From a virus, in the IMG/VR virus record IMGVR_UViG_3300031703_000023, positions 1-36,202 of that record: a stretch of 36,202 bases of DNA. One strand, 5' to 3'. The notes beneath the pieces are model-generated. The model saw only the letters and a list, made by a program, of their open reading frames with translations. It did not search any database and was not told where the DNA came from. The first letter of the stretch is position 1. Each line of letters opens with the position of its first letter. Of this stretch, positions 23,185-30,174 are shown in pieces. Position numbers and translations under genes: made by a program.

Positions 23185-23685
23185 TCACACCTTTACTCTT
23201 TTTGATACTGTATCTTTAATTTGCTTAATAAAAGCATATTGACCTAAAGTTAATTTTTTACTACACATTATAGATTTAATTTTCCTTACCTCATTAGAGG
23301 TAATAGGTACTCCTGAATCTATCCATTTCATTAGTTTTGATTGCTTTTGTGGAGTCATACTAAGGTTTATTAAATCATTACCTACTAAAGCTATGTGATT
23401 ATTTCTACTTTTCTTTTGTATTTGATTATTAATAATATTTTTTCTTATAGAGTTAATAGTTTTTTTAGTTTCTAAATTAATAGTTTTATTTCTATTTGTA
23501 CCATATTCAGTTACTGGTTTGCTATACATAAATTCACCTTTCTCTTTCATAGAATACTTAATATACTTACAGTTGGTAAGTAATCTAGTTGATTTCCATT
23601 TATTGAAAGCATCAATAGATTTATATTCACTAACAAATTCGCTTTGATTATTATTTGTTTGTAGTAAAATTTTAAATGTTGTCAT
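23185..23685 (-). CDS. Basic hypothetical protein, only leftward gene in the right half
   Basis: The 166-residue product starts MTTFKILLQTNNNQSEFVSE. It contains IDAFNKWKSTRLLTN, a very basic middle (KKTINSIRKNIINNQIQKKS), and a C-terminal helical domain (MTPQKQSKLMKWIDSGVPIT, GQYAFIKQIKDTVSKRV). The high Lys/Asn content suggests nucleic-acid binding, perhaps a regulator or host-takeover protein. Transcription opposes the lysis operon and a Bacteroidota promoter lies upstream at 23737-23764, so it may be an early gene. No family is recognised. Confidence 0.6.
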   Translation of the reverse strand: MTTFKILLQTNNNQSEFVSEYKSIDAFNKWKSTRLLTNCKYIKYSMKEKGEFMYSKPVTEYGTNRNKTINLETKKTINSIRKNIINNQIQKKSRNNHIALVGNDLINLSMTPQKQSKLMKWIDSGVPITSNEVRKIKSIMCSKKLTLGQYAFIKQIKDTVSKRVKV

Positions 23686-23736
23686 AATTGTTTGTTTTTA
23701 ATAATAGTTAATAATAAAGCAGGAGCCACTGCATAG

Positions 23737-23764
23737 CAAAGGTAGTAAAAAAAAACTATAACAA
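23737..23764 (-). promoter_or_regulatory. Bacteroidota-type promoter for the leftward 166-residue gene
   Basis: On the minus strand TTG (23764-23762, within TTTTTTTTG) is followed by 17 bases and TACCTTTG (23744-23737). This fits TTG-N17-23-TAnnTTTG. The expected leader before the ATG at 23685 is around 45 bases. Confidence 0.65.
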
Positions 23765-23810
23765 AAAAAATAAGTTATTAACATTTATTATAATTAAATT
23801 ATAGTGTAAT

Positions 23811-24293
23811 ATGAAACAATGTTATATATATTTGTATATGCCTTTAAGAAAAGTTCATAAGAGGAAAGAAAATAGTTTCTCATTACATAGCGTAGAATAT
23901 ACAGACACTTATACTAAGGAGATGGATGAAGAGGGATTGAAGGTGCTTAAATGGAGTATGTTCGATAGTCCAGACACTTTAGGAAGTGGTAAGTACTTCA
24001 TGGAGAGTGAGCCTGTCTTTATTCTAGATGAAGTGTTTAGAAAAGAAAGATTATCAGGTTTTATTATTCAAGGCTATGTAAGTAAGAGTTATGCTGATAA
24101 ATTAGCTATACCAAGTAATAGTGGTCACAGAGTGGGTAAGTCTGTTAAGTTTAGGTGCATTAACTCATCTAAGAGACTGAAGCTTATAAGAGGACTTATA
24201 CAGTATGGTATAGAAAGAATACAAGTATCGGATGAATTTATATATTTTGATACTGATAATTATTTAAAAGAGCCAAGTTTTATTTGTTTTTAA
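23811..24293 (+). CDS. Degenerate M15-peptidase-like protein
   Basis: Residues ~48-160 follow the peptidase M15 layout known from Bacteroidota phages: FDSPDTLGSGKYF, LDEVFR, FIIQGYVSKSYAD, IPSNSGHRVGKSVKF, KRLKLIRGLIQYGIERIQVS, and FIYFDTDN. In active members the SxHxxGxAxD block gives His and Asp ligands, and FIHxDxD gives the last His. Here His106 is kept, but the Asp position is Lys113 and the final His is Tyr145. Metal binding should be lost. The N-terminal ~45 residues are basic and unlike M15. It may be a non-catalytic peptidoglycan-binding or regulatory relative. It does not lie with the active endolysin but across the region boundary at ~23 kb. Confidence 0.6.
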   Translation: MKQCYIYLYMPLRKVHKRKENSFSLHSVEYTDTYTKEMDEEGLKVLKWSMFDSPDTLGSGKYFMESEPVFILDEVFRKERLSGFIIQGYVSKSYADKLAIPSNSGHRVGKSVKFRCINSSKRLKLIRGLIQYGIERIQVSDEFIYFDTDNYLKEPSFICF

Positions 24294-24315
24294 TTTGTTT
24301 TTATTTTGTTTTTAG

Positions 24316-24347
24316 AGAGGTAGGTTATAAAGCTTACCTCTTTTTTT
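24316..24347 (+). terminator. Rho-independent terminator after M15-like gene
   Basis: AGAGGTAGG (24316-24324) pairs with CTTACCTCT (24333-24341), nine pairs with one G-U, followed by a run of T to 24347. It separates the M15-like gene from the early promoter that follows. Confidence 0.75.
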
Positions 24348-24355
24348 GCTTAATA

Positions 24356-24383
24356 TGTTAAAGAAATGTTAAATTTTGTTAAA
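24356..24383 (+). promoter_or_regulatory. Three phased TGTTAAA repeats, possible operator
   Basis: TGTTAAA occurs at 24356-24362, 24367-24373 and 24377-24383, so spacings are 11 and 10 bases, one helical turn each. An identical arrangement (11 and 10) occurs at 31881-31908 before another early promoter. The third repeat starts 33 bases before the -7 box here and 35 bases before it at 31.9 kb. A phased array of this kind typically binds a regulator. Confidence 0.55.
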
Positions 24384-24387
24384 GTAC

Positions 24388-24417
24388 TTTCACAATCCAA
24401 TTAAAAGACTATCTTTG
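24388..24417 (+). promoter_or_regulatory. Early promoter of the replication genes
   Basis: TATCTTTG (24410-24417) matches the TAnnTTTG -7 box. The -33 position has TTTC (24388-24391) in place of TTTG, 18 bases away, which is weaker than consensus and could require an activator. It would start transcription about 25 bases before the ATG at 24446. Confidence 0.6.
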
Positions 24418-24445
24418 TAGGGAACAAATTAAACAAATATAAATT

Positions 24446-24544
24446 ATGGAAGAATCAGATTGTTGTGGTGCTGAAAGATGGTACGAAACAGACCTTTGTA
24501 GTGATTGTAAAGAGCATACAGGGTTTAACGAAATAGAAGAATAA
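24446..24544 (+). CDS. Tiny Cys-rich protein
   Basis: The 32-residue frame starts MEESDCCGAERWYETDLCSD and has cysteines arranged CC...CxxC, which could hold one zinc ion. The rest is acidic (HTGFNEIEE). It is the first gene behind the early promoter, and its stop is two bases from the next ATG. Small zinc-ribbon proteins of this kind are frequent in early phage operons. The function is unknown. Confidence 0.5.
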   Translation: MEESDCCGAERWYETDLCSDCKEHTGFNEIEE

Positions 24545-24546
24545 TT

Positions 24547-24705
24547 ATGAATTTAAGCGAAGAGACTTGGAGTCAGTTAAAAGAGGAAATAGAAACCTCT
24601 GTTAGTAAAGACCCTAACATAACTGATGTTATAGTTAACTACCAACTAAAAGAAAATAATGGTACAAAAAACATTCTAACCTATAGTGTAAAAATAGAAG
24701 ATTAA
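24547..24705 (+). CDS. Small hypothetical early protein
   Basis: The 52-residue frame starts MNLSEETWSQLKEEIETSVS, continues DPNITDVIVNYQLKENNG, and ends with a strand (NILTYSVKIED). The helix-strand-strand layout suggests a small compact fold. It sits between two other tiny early genes with one- to two-base gaps. No family or motif is recognised. The regular spacing is the main support for it being expressed. Confidence 0.5.
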   Translation: MNLSEETWSQLKEEIETSVSKDPNITDVIVNYQLKENNGTKNILTYSVKIED

Positions 24706-24706
24706 T

Positions 24707-24880
24707 ATGAAAGACTTAGTAGACTATAAGAATTACAGAATAGATGCTTTACAGAAAAAAGTATTTGAGTTAGAGCAAAAGACATCAACACTAGAGACTT
24801 ACATATTCGAGTTGACAGATAAGGATTGCCCAGAGGAATATAAAAACATAGTAAAGAACGAATTATTAAAAACAGAGTAA
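24707..24880 (+). CDS. Small coiled-coil early protein
   Basis: The 57-residue frame starts MKDLVDYKNYRIDALQKKVF and forms one long heptad-like helix (LEQKTSTLETYIFELTD) with a shorter C-terminal helix (EEYKNIVKNELLKTE). It likely dimerises. It precedes the ERF gene by three bases. A helper or regulatory role in recombination would be a guess from position only. No homologue comes to mind. Confidence 0.5.
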   Translation: MKDLVDYKNYRIDALQKKVFELEQKTSTLETYIFELTDKDCPEEYKNIVKNELLKTE

Positions 24881-24883
24881 ATT

Positions 24884-25441
24884 ATGACAATTTTAGAAAA
24901 ATTACAAGAGATTCAAACAACCTTAAAGGTTACCAAGAATCAAACAAATGCTTTTGGTAAGTACAAGTATCGTTCAGCAGAAGACATCTTAGAAGCGCTA
25001 AAACCTCTTGAAGATAGATACAAGGTAGTGTTTAAGATTACAGACACATTAGAAGAGGTTGCTGGACACGTTTACGTAAACTCAGAGGCTAAGATAATTG
25101 ATACAGAATCTATAGACAGAGAGAGTTCAGTATCTTCTTTCGCACAAGCTATTATAGACTTTACCGCAAAGGGTATGCAAATGCCACAGAGAACAGGTGC
25201 AGCAAGTAGTTATGCTAAGAAGTATGCTTTAGGTAACTTGTTGTTAATAGATGATAATAAAGATAGTGATGCTACCAACACACACGGTAAAACGACTCAA
25301 ACAGTAGTTAAGCCAATATTAAAGATAGGTACTCCTGAATTTAATAAAGTATCTGAGTTCATTGCTAAAGGAGGAGAGATGAGCAAGGTAAAGCTAAAGT
25401 ATGAGCTTCCATTAAATGTAGAGAAAGCATTAAAATTTTAA
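24884..25441 (+). CDS. erf: ERF-family single-strand annealing protein
   Basis: The 185-residue protein shows the ERF superfamily pattern. The N-terminal helix ILEKLQEIQTTLKVTKNQTN is followed by KYKYRSAEDILEALKPL (~27-43), a beta region with KVVFKITDTLEEVAGHVYV, and then the signature TGAASSYAKKYALGNLLLID near 104-123. An acidic run (DNKDSD) follows. ERF proteins anneal complementary single strands and, in phages such as P22, promote circularisation and recombination of linear DNA. The C-terminal ~50 residues are divergent. It is followed by a ParB-like gene and an SSB-like gene, a typical recombination cluster. Confidence 0.75.
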   Translation: MTILEKLQEIQTTLKVTKNQTNAFGKYKYRSAEDILEALKPLEDRYKVVFKITDTLEEVAGHVYVNSEAKIIDTESIDRESSVSSFAQAIIDFTAKGMQMPQRTGAASSYAKKYALGNLLLIDDNKDSDATNTHGKTTQTVVKPILKIGTPEFNKVSEFIAKGGEMSKVKLKYELPLNVEKALKF

Positions 25442-25467
25442 TAAGTAACAAATAAAAACAAAATAAA

Positions 25468-26349
25468 ATGAGAACACAAATTGAACAAGTATTTACTGGT
25501 ACAAGGCAATCAGTCAGAAAAACAAGCATTTCGGTTGAACTAGTTAAAGTTACTCCTTCGTTAGCTGAAAACTATTTAAAATTCAATCCTATTAACAGAA
25601 AGGTTAGTCTGAAGAATGTAAATTTCCTAGCTAAACAAATGATAGAAGGTTTATTTATAGAAAATGGAGAAAGTATAGTATTTGATAAAAATAACATACT
25701 TAGAGATGGTCAACACAGACTGATGGCAATAATCAAATCAAGCAAGTCTTATTACATACCTGTCGTTAAAGGAGTTAGTAGTAATAGTATGGCAACCTAT
25801 GATACAGGTAAGAACAGAAGTGCATCAGATGTTTTATCTATAGAAGGGTTTAAAAGCTCCTCAACGGTTTCCGCTTTAATAAAGCAGATAGATAAATATT
25901 GCAAAAGGAGTAGTAAGAGTGCATTTAATGGTTCAACAAATAGAGTAGAAGCATTATCTAACCAGCAGGTACTAGATAACTGTAAAGATAATTACGATTG
26001 GTTGATTGGAATAGTAAATAATTCAGCTAATATTTACAGTAAATGCAACTTAAAAACCCTAAGTGTAACTAATATATCTTTAATAGCTTATATTGTTGGA
26101 GGGGAAAACCCTAGTAAAGAGGTTTATTCTTTTATAAAGCATATTATTGGAGTTTCAAGAACGGAGGAAACAGCTACAAGCTACCTATACAGTAAGCTTT
26201 ACAACTCTAAAACAAACAGCGAGCCATTAAATTTTTATTGGATATTAGGAATGTCGATAAAAGCATGGAACTACTACTCGGAAGGAAACCCTTCTGTTAG
26301 GTACTATAAATTCCAAACAAATCAAGAATTACCAAAAATTAATCAATAA
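25468..26349 (+). CDS. ParB/Srx-like domain protein
   Basis: The 293-residue protein contains VTPSLAENYLKFNPINRKVS and NVNFLAKQMIEGLFIENGES, then FDKNNILRDGQHRLMAIIKS near 73-92. The DGQHRL block is the hallmark of the ParB/sulfiredoxin-like fold, here in a form widespread in phages. Later residues are helical (SALIKQIDKYC, IAYIVGGENPSKEVYSFIKH). In chromosome partition proteins this fold binds CTP, in sulfiredoxin ATP, and some phage members act as nucleases. Activity here is unknown. Context between ERF and the SSB-like gene suggests DNA metabolism or regulation. Confidence 0.65.
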   Translation: MRTQIEQVFTGTRQSVRKTSISVELVKVTPSLAENYLKFNPINRKVSLKNVNFLAKQMIEGLFIENGESIVFDKNNILRDGQHRLMAIIKSSKSYYIPVVKGVSSNSMATYDTGKNRSASDVLSIEGFKSSSTVSALIKQIDKYCKRSSKSAFNGSTNRVEALSNQQVLDNCKDNYDWLIGIVNNSANIYSKCNLKTLSVTNISLIAYIVGGENPSKEVYSFIKHIIGVSRTEETATSYLYSKLYNSKTNSEPLNFYWILGMSIKAWNYYSEGNPSVRYYKFQTNQELPKINQ

Positions 26350-26369
26350 TAACAATTAAATCAGAAATT

Positions 26370-26702
26370 ATGAGTAATCAATTAACAGGAACAATTAAAT
26401 TAATCGGAGAAAAGCAAACATTTGACTCTGGATTCCAAAAAGTAGAATTTGTATTAACAACTCTTGACGAGAAGTACCCGCAAGATGTTAAATTTGAGAT
26501 TGTACAAGACAAGGTAGACGACTTCTTAAAGTACAATAAAGTAGGAGCTTCTGTAGACGTAGATTTCAATGTTAGAGGTAACGAATACAAAGGAAAGTAT
26601 TATGTTAGTCTTTCAGCTTGGAAGGTGTTTAAATCGGATGCTAACAAACCTGCAACGGACATTGGTGTTCCGCAAGAGGAGTTGTCGGACTTACCATTTT
26701 AA
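26370..26702 (+). CDS. SSB-like OB-fold protein (DUF3127-like)
   Basis: The 110-residue protein has an OB-fold pattern: LTGTIKLIGEKQTFDSGFQK, VEFVLTTLDEKYPQDVKFEI, and VDVDFNVRGNEYKGKYYVSL. Its C-terminus ends PQEELSDLPF. Bacterial SSB proteins end in an acidic tip followed by PF (DDDIPF), which recruits replication partners, and this end fits that rule well. It resembles DUF3127 proteins, which I recall as short OB-fold proteins in Bacteroidota. It would coat single-stranded DNA during phage replication. A terminator follows directly. Confidence 0.7.
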   Translation: MSNQLTGTIKLIGEKQTFDSGFQKVEFVLTTLDEKYPQDVKFEIVQDKVDDFLKYNKVGASVDVDFNVRGNEYKGKYYVSLSAWKVFKSDANKPATDIGVPQEELSDLPF

Positions 26703-26708
26703 TTAATC

Positions 26709-26737
26709 AGGGAGGTTTAATAGCCTCCCTTTTTTTA
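26709..26737 (+). terminator. Rho-independent terminator after SSB-like gene
   Basis: AGGGAGG (26709-26715) pairs perfectly with CCTCCCT (26724-26730) around an eight-base loop. A run of T follows to 26737. It ends the transcript begun at the early promoter near 24.4 kb, or attenuates readthrough to the ATPase gene. Confidence 0.8.
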
Positions 26738-26765
26738 TCTATTAAAAACAACAAAAACAAAACAA

Positions 26766-27620
26766 ATGACAGAAGAAGAATTACAAGCACAGAATGACCA
26801 CTTAATGTATATGCAATCCATAGAAGAGGAATGTAATATAGATATAAATAAAAAGATAGAGCATCCTCCTGTAGCTATTAGCTATAATACTAATGAAGTT
26901 AATACAAAGAACGGTGTTAAGAGTTACCCTACCGCTATGTGTACCTATGGTAACTTCAGTTTTATACAAGCTCCTCCTAAATCAATGAAGACATTCTTTG
27001 TTAGTTTATTAGGTTCAGCATTTTGCAATCCTAAAGGCAATCACACTAAAGGTATGAACTCTTTTAGAAATAACAAGCACTTTGTACACTTTGATACAGA
27101 ACAAGGCGAATGGCACTCACAAAGGGTATTTAAAAGAATACAATGGATGAATAAAGGATTAAACTTAGACTTCTATCACACCTTTGCATTGAGAAAGATA
27201 AGTTACAATAGTAGAATAGACTTTATAGAGTACTACTTAGACTGTATGAGAGAAGAAGGTAAAGAGATTGGCTTAGTTGTTATTGATGGTGTTGCTGATT
27301 TAGTTAGTGATGCAAACAACTTAGAAGAGTCTTCAGCTATAGTTCAAAAAATAATGACATGGACCTCTGTCTATAATTGCCATATAGTAACTGTAATTCA
27401 TAGTAACTTTGGTTCAGATAAGCCTACAGGACATTTAGGTAGCTTCTTAGAGAAGAAGGCAGAGACTCAAATACAATTAGAGAGAGATGAGAATAAATTC
27501 GGCTGTATAACCGTATCTTGTAAAAGGAGCAGGAATACACCATTTGATTCATTTGACTTTAAATTAGATGGAGAAGGAATGCCTACAGTGGTTAATGCTG
27601 AAGACCTTAATAGTTATTAA
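26766..27620 (+). CDS. RecA-fold replicative ATPase, RepA/helicase-like
   Basis: The 284-residue protein has a RecA-fold ATPase core. Walker A lies at about 69-76 as APPKSMKT instead of GxxxxGKT, and Walker B at 170-174 (LVVID). Between them FVHFDTEQGEW resembles the substrate-contacting strand of DnaB/RepA-like proteins. Further on, HIVTVIHSNFG and the block GHLGSFLEKKAETQIQLERD match the sensor strand and L2-like region of AAA_25/RepA hexameric helicases. It may unwind DNA or load host proteins at the origin. The degenerate P-loop, with Lys and Thr kept, is a known variant type in Bacteroidota phages as far as I recall. No primase domain is attached. Confidence 0.65.
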   Translation: MTEEELQAQNDHLMYMQSIEEECNIDINKKIEHPPVAISYNTNEVNTKNGVKSYPTAMCTYGNFSFIQAPPKSMKTFFVSLLGSAFCNPKGNHTKGMNSFRNNKHFVHFDTEQGEWHSQRVFKRIQWMNKGLNLDFYHTFALRKISYNSRIDFIEYYLDCMREEGKEIGLVVIDGVADLVSDANNLEESSAIVQKIMTWTSVYNCHIVTVIHSNFGSDKPTGHLGSFLEKKAETQIQLERDENKFGCITVSCKRSRNTPFDSFDFKLDGEGMPTVVNAEDLNSY

Positions 27621-27645
27621 CAATATGTATAATATAGTCTAATTT

Positions 27646-27664
27646 TAGTTAACTTGTTAGTATG
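27646..27664 (+). promoter_or_regulatory. Diverged AGTTAAC...AGTATG motif at a start codon
   Basis: TAGTTAACTTGTTAGTATG overlaps the ATG at 27662. It matches the late-type motif with three extra bases in the spacer and, like the copies at 14704 and 34248, ends in the start codon. A second related sequence, TAGTTATTAACAATATG, lies at 27611-27627. Confidence 0.3.
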
Positions 27665-28384
27665 GAAGCAAGTAAAGATTTTAGACCAAGATTAAAAGGA
27701 AATATTAAGTTAGCATACGAGAACTTAATAAAGGTAGAAGATAAGATATTAGTAATAGGTGACCTACACGAACCTTTTTGCTTAGATGGTTACCTAAGCC
27801 ATTGTAAAGAGATTTACGCTAAACATAACTGTAATAAAGTTATTTTTATAGGAGATGTTATTGACAACCATTATAGCTCTTTTCATGACCCTGACCCTGA
27901 CGGTATGGGAGGTGGAGATGAGCTATCTTTGGCTATAAGTAAGTTATCTAAATGGTACAAGGCGTTTCCAACTGCGGAAGTTTGTATTGGAAATCACGAT
28001 AGAATAGTTACTCGTAAAGCATTTGCTTCAGGTGTTCCAAAGAGATGGATTAGAGAAATGGCAGATGTGTTAGAAACTCCTAATTGGGTTTATGATACAC
28101 GTTTTGTACATAATGGTGTCCAATATATTCACGGAGAATCTGGTAGAGCTACTAAGAAAGCTAAGGATGATATGATGAGTACTGTTCAAGGACATAGACA
28201 TACAGAGATGTTTACTGAATTTGTTGTAGGTGCTAATTACAAGGTTTTTGGTTGTGCTGTTGGTTGTGGCATAGATAATACTACTTACGCTATGGCTTAT
28301 GGTAAGCACTTTAAAAAACCTGCTATTGGTGTTGCTGTTGTGTTTGGTGGAGAGTATGCTATTAACGAACCTATGAATTTATAA
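27662..28384 (+). CDS. Calcineurin-like metallophosphoesterase
   Basis: The 240-residue protein carries all metallophosphoesterase motifs: GDLHEPF (Asp34, His36), GDVIDNH (Asp65), GNHDR (Asn111, His112), IHGESG (His157), and QGHRHT (His178, His180). These residues bind two metal ions and the phosphate. Family members cut phosphodiesters in nucleotides, RNA or DNA (Mre11-like), or dephosphorylate proteins. The family is common in phage replication modules, where the natural substrate is rarely known. Loop DPDPDGMGGGDELS after motif II is characteristic of the phage subgroup. It overlaps the following gene by one base. Confidence 0.75.
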   Translation: MEASKDFRPRLKGNIKLAYENLIKVEDKILVIGDLHEPFCLDGYLSHCKEIYAKHNCNKVIFIGDVIDNHYSSFHDPDPDGMGGGDELSLAISKLSKWYKAFPTAEVCIGNHDRIVTRKAFASGVPKRWIREMADVLETPNWVYDTRFVHNGVQYIHGESGRATKKAKDDMMSTVQGHRHTEMFTEFVVGANYKVFGCAVGCGIDNTTYAMAYGKHFKKPAIGVAVVFGGEYAINEPMNL

Positions 28385-28728
28385 TGAACTATAACAATGA
28401 TTTTAAATACGACTTAAAGGTTGGTCAAGTCAAAGAAGAGGAGCTTGGCAAGATATTTAGCTCATCAACTATTGAAGTTAAGCACGACTTAAAGGCTTTA
28501 TCTACAGGCAATGTTTATGTAGAGTACTTTAGTAGAGGAAAGAAGTCTGGAATATCTACATCACAATCAGATTATTATTGCTTTGCTTTTGGTGATACTT
28601 TTCATTTAATAGCTACAAAGAACTTAAAAGACAAATGTAGAAAATACATAGGGACTTCAAGGGATAAAGTAGGTGGTGACTTAAACACCTCTAAAGGCAT
28701 ATTACTTCCATTAAAAGAATTAATGTAA
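28384..28728 (+). CDS. PD-(D/E)XK-like nuclease candidate
   Basis: The 114-residue protein starts with YDLKVGQVKEEELGKIFSSS, followed by TIEVKHDLKALSTGNVYVEY. The ExK of TIEVKHD and the glutamate in VYVEYFSRGKKSGISTSQSD fit the PD-(D/E)XK nuclease fold. DYYCFAFGDTFHLIATKNL follows as the next strands. Phage members of this family are often structure-specific or Holliday-junction-type nucleases. The catalytic Asp is probably in KYDLKVGQ or further on, and I cannot fix it by eye. It lies directly before a RusA-like resolvase with a one-base overlap, which supports a role in processing replication intermediates. Confidence 0.55.
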   Translation: MNYNNDFKYDLKVGQVKEEELGKIFSSSTIEVKHDLKALSTGNVYVEYFSRGKKSGISTSQSDYYCFAFGDTFHLIATKNLKDKCRKYIGTSRDKVGGDLNTSKGILLPLKELM

Positions 28729-29123
28729 TGATACATGAGATAATTTCCCCAATGCACATAATTGTGCCAAGAAGAACAAAGAAAGATAGAAGAATAGCTC
28801 TTAACTTAAACATCTACAGAAACCTACACCACTCGGTTAACGGACAATCTAAGAAGATATACACAGAGCTGATGAGAGACCAATTAGAAGGACTTATTAT
28901 AAAGACTCCTGTAGAGATTACTTACAGAGTGTTTAAGCCAACCAAAAGGATTTTAGATAAGATGAATGTAATTAGCGTAGTTAGTAAGTTCTTGCTAGAT
29001 GCTATTACTGAGTACGGTTGCTGGGAAGATGATAATGATAACTTCGTTAAGACAGAGACCATATTACCTACAGAGATAGATAGAAAAAACCCAAGAGTAG
29101 AAATAATAATAAAAGAGATTTAA
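28728..29123 (+). CDS. RusA-like Holliday junction resolvase
   Basis: The 131-residue protein matches the RusA pattern. ISPMHIIVPRRTKKDRRIAL opens the protein, a helix NLHHSVNGQSKKIYTELMRD follows, then strands (VEITYRVFKPTKR). The conserved catalytic part is LDKMNVISVVSKFLLDAITE, followed by GCWEDDNDNF and a final strand (PRVEIIIKEI). In RusA three Asp residues bind the metal: one in the DxxN helix and two in the DD block. Here Asp77, and Asp101-Asp102 or the neighbouring Asp104, are in place. The enzyme cuts four-way junctions before packaging. It overlaps both neighbouring genes. Confidence 0.7.
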   Translation: MIHEIISPMHIIVPRRTKKDRRIALNLNIYRNLHHSVNGQSKKIYTELMRDQLEGLIIKTPVEITYRVFKPTKRILDKMNVISVVSKFLLDAITEYGCWEDDNDNFVKTETILPTEIDRKNPRVEIIIKEI

Positions 29124-29653
29124 TGTTAGAAAAATTAGCAGTACACCATACGTTGTGGATTAAGATGCTTGTAAATATGGGTTGTAATGTAGAGACCGCA
29201 AAAGACTTAGTACAAGATATGTACATAAGGTTGCATAACCTCGTTAAAGACCCTAAAAAGATAATGTATGGAGATGATGTAAACAGGTATTACGTGTGGA
29301 CTACATTAAGAAATATGTATTTCTCCCACCTAAGAAAATCAAACAAAAGTATATTTTATAGAATGTTAGAAAATGATGAGGTGGAGCAATTTGATTATAA
29401 TGATGTAGAAGATAACGCTTTTGAAACAATATCAGCTAAAATTGATGCTGTTATTTGCGAGTGGACAGTATATGACAAAAGATTATTTGAGCTATACTTT
29501 ATACAAGGGTTGTCTCTAAGAGCTATTTCAAGCGGTTCTAAGATAGGTTTGACATCAATACATAATTCCATACTAAATTATAAAGATATATTGAGAGAAC
29601 ATCTCTCAGAAGATTTAATAGATTATTTCAACCAAGATTTTGATAAGATATGA
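29123..29653 (+). CDS. Sigma-70-family-like transcription factor
   Basis: The 176-residue protein has the two-domain layout of ECF-type sigma factors. A region 2-like segment, VETAKDLVQDMYIRLHNLVK (~23-42), continues to YYVWTTLRNMYFSHLRKSNK, resembling the DNA-melting helix. A linker of acidic residues follows. A region 4-like HTH, DKRLFELYFIQGLSLRAISS to SIHNSILNYKDILRE, lies near 130-165. Such proteins direct RNA polymerase to specific promoters, and phages use them for middle or late genes. Several late genes here lack the host-type TAnnTTTG box, so a late sigma factor would make sense. It is encoded inside the replication operon with overlapping ends (ATGA into the next gene). Confidence 0.65.
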   Translation: MLEKLAVHHTLWIKMLVNMGCNVETAKDLVQDMYIRLHNLVKDPKKIMYGDDVNRYYVWTTLRNMYFSHLRKSNKSIFYRMLENDEVEQFDYNDVEDNAFETISAKIDAVICEWTVYDKRLFELYFIQGLSLRAISSGSKIGLTSIHNSILNYKDILREHLSEDLIDYFNQDFDKI

Positions 29654-30138
29654 AAAAAGATAGTTACTACATAGAGTTAGAAAAAGAAGGTTACTATGAT
29701 ACCGTAGATAAGCGTTCTAAAGATTACAGAGAGTATAAGAAATGGATAAGTAAGTCTGATGGCTATAATTCTTTAAAGGATAATGTAGAGAGTCAGTCTA
29801 AAGGCTTAGGAGACACTATTGCAAAGATTACTAAAGCTACAGGAATAGAGAAAATAGTTAAGCTAATTGCTGGTGATGATTGTGGATGTGATGAGAGAAA
29901 GGAGATATTAAATAAGAAGTTTAAGTTTAAAAGTGTTAATTGTGTCTCTGAAGAGGATTACATCTACTTAACTAAATTCTTTAGCACAAAACCCTCTAAG
30001 GTTACTAACGCTCAGCAAGTTCAATTGAATAGAATACATAATTATATTTTTGGAACTAGAAAATCAGCGTCCTCTTGTGTTAGTTGTGTCGCAAAAACTG
30101 TATTAAATCTTAAAAAATACTTGCAGGTTTATAATTAG
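29650..30138 (+). CDS. Cys-rich conserved hypothetical protein
   Basis: The 162-residue product starts MKKDSYYIELEKEGYYDTVD and has a conserved-looking middle, GLGDTIAKITKATGIEKIVK followed by LIAGDDCGCDERKEIL (CGC pair). A second Cys site lies late in FGTRKSASSCVSCVAKTVLN. The spacing of C-x-C and C-x-x-C suggests a metal site, zinc or otherwise. I recall a related uncharacterised protein in many Bacteroidota phages next to the sigma-like gene. The overlap (ATGA) with the sigma-like gene suggests translational coupling and possibly a joint function. No activity can be named. Confidence 0.6.
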   Translation: MKKDSYYIELEKEGYYDTVDKRSKDYREYKKWISKSDGYNSLKDNVESQSKGLGDTIAKITKATGIEKIVKLIAGDDCGCDERKEILNKKFKFKSVNCVSEEDYIYLTKFFSTKPSKVTNAQQVQLNRIHNYIFGTRKSASSCVSCVAKTVLNLKKYLQVYN

Positions 30139-30151
30139 TTTTGTAGTTTTG
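30121..30151 (+). promoter_or_regulatory. Bacteroidota-type promoter before the flap endonuclease genes
   Basis: TTG (30121-30123) is followed by 20 bases and TAGTTTTG (30144-30151), fitting TTG-N17-23-TAnnTTTG. Its -33 part lies inside the end of the preceding gene. It would start transcription about 20 bases before the ATG at 30175. Confidence 0.6.
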
Positions 30152-30174
30152 CTTTAAATAAATAATATAAGCAC

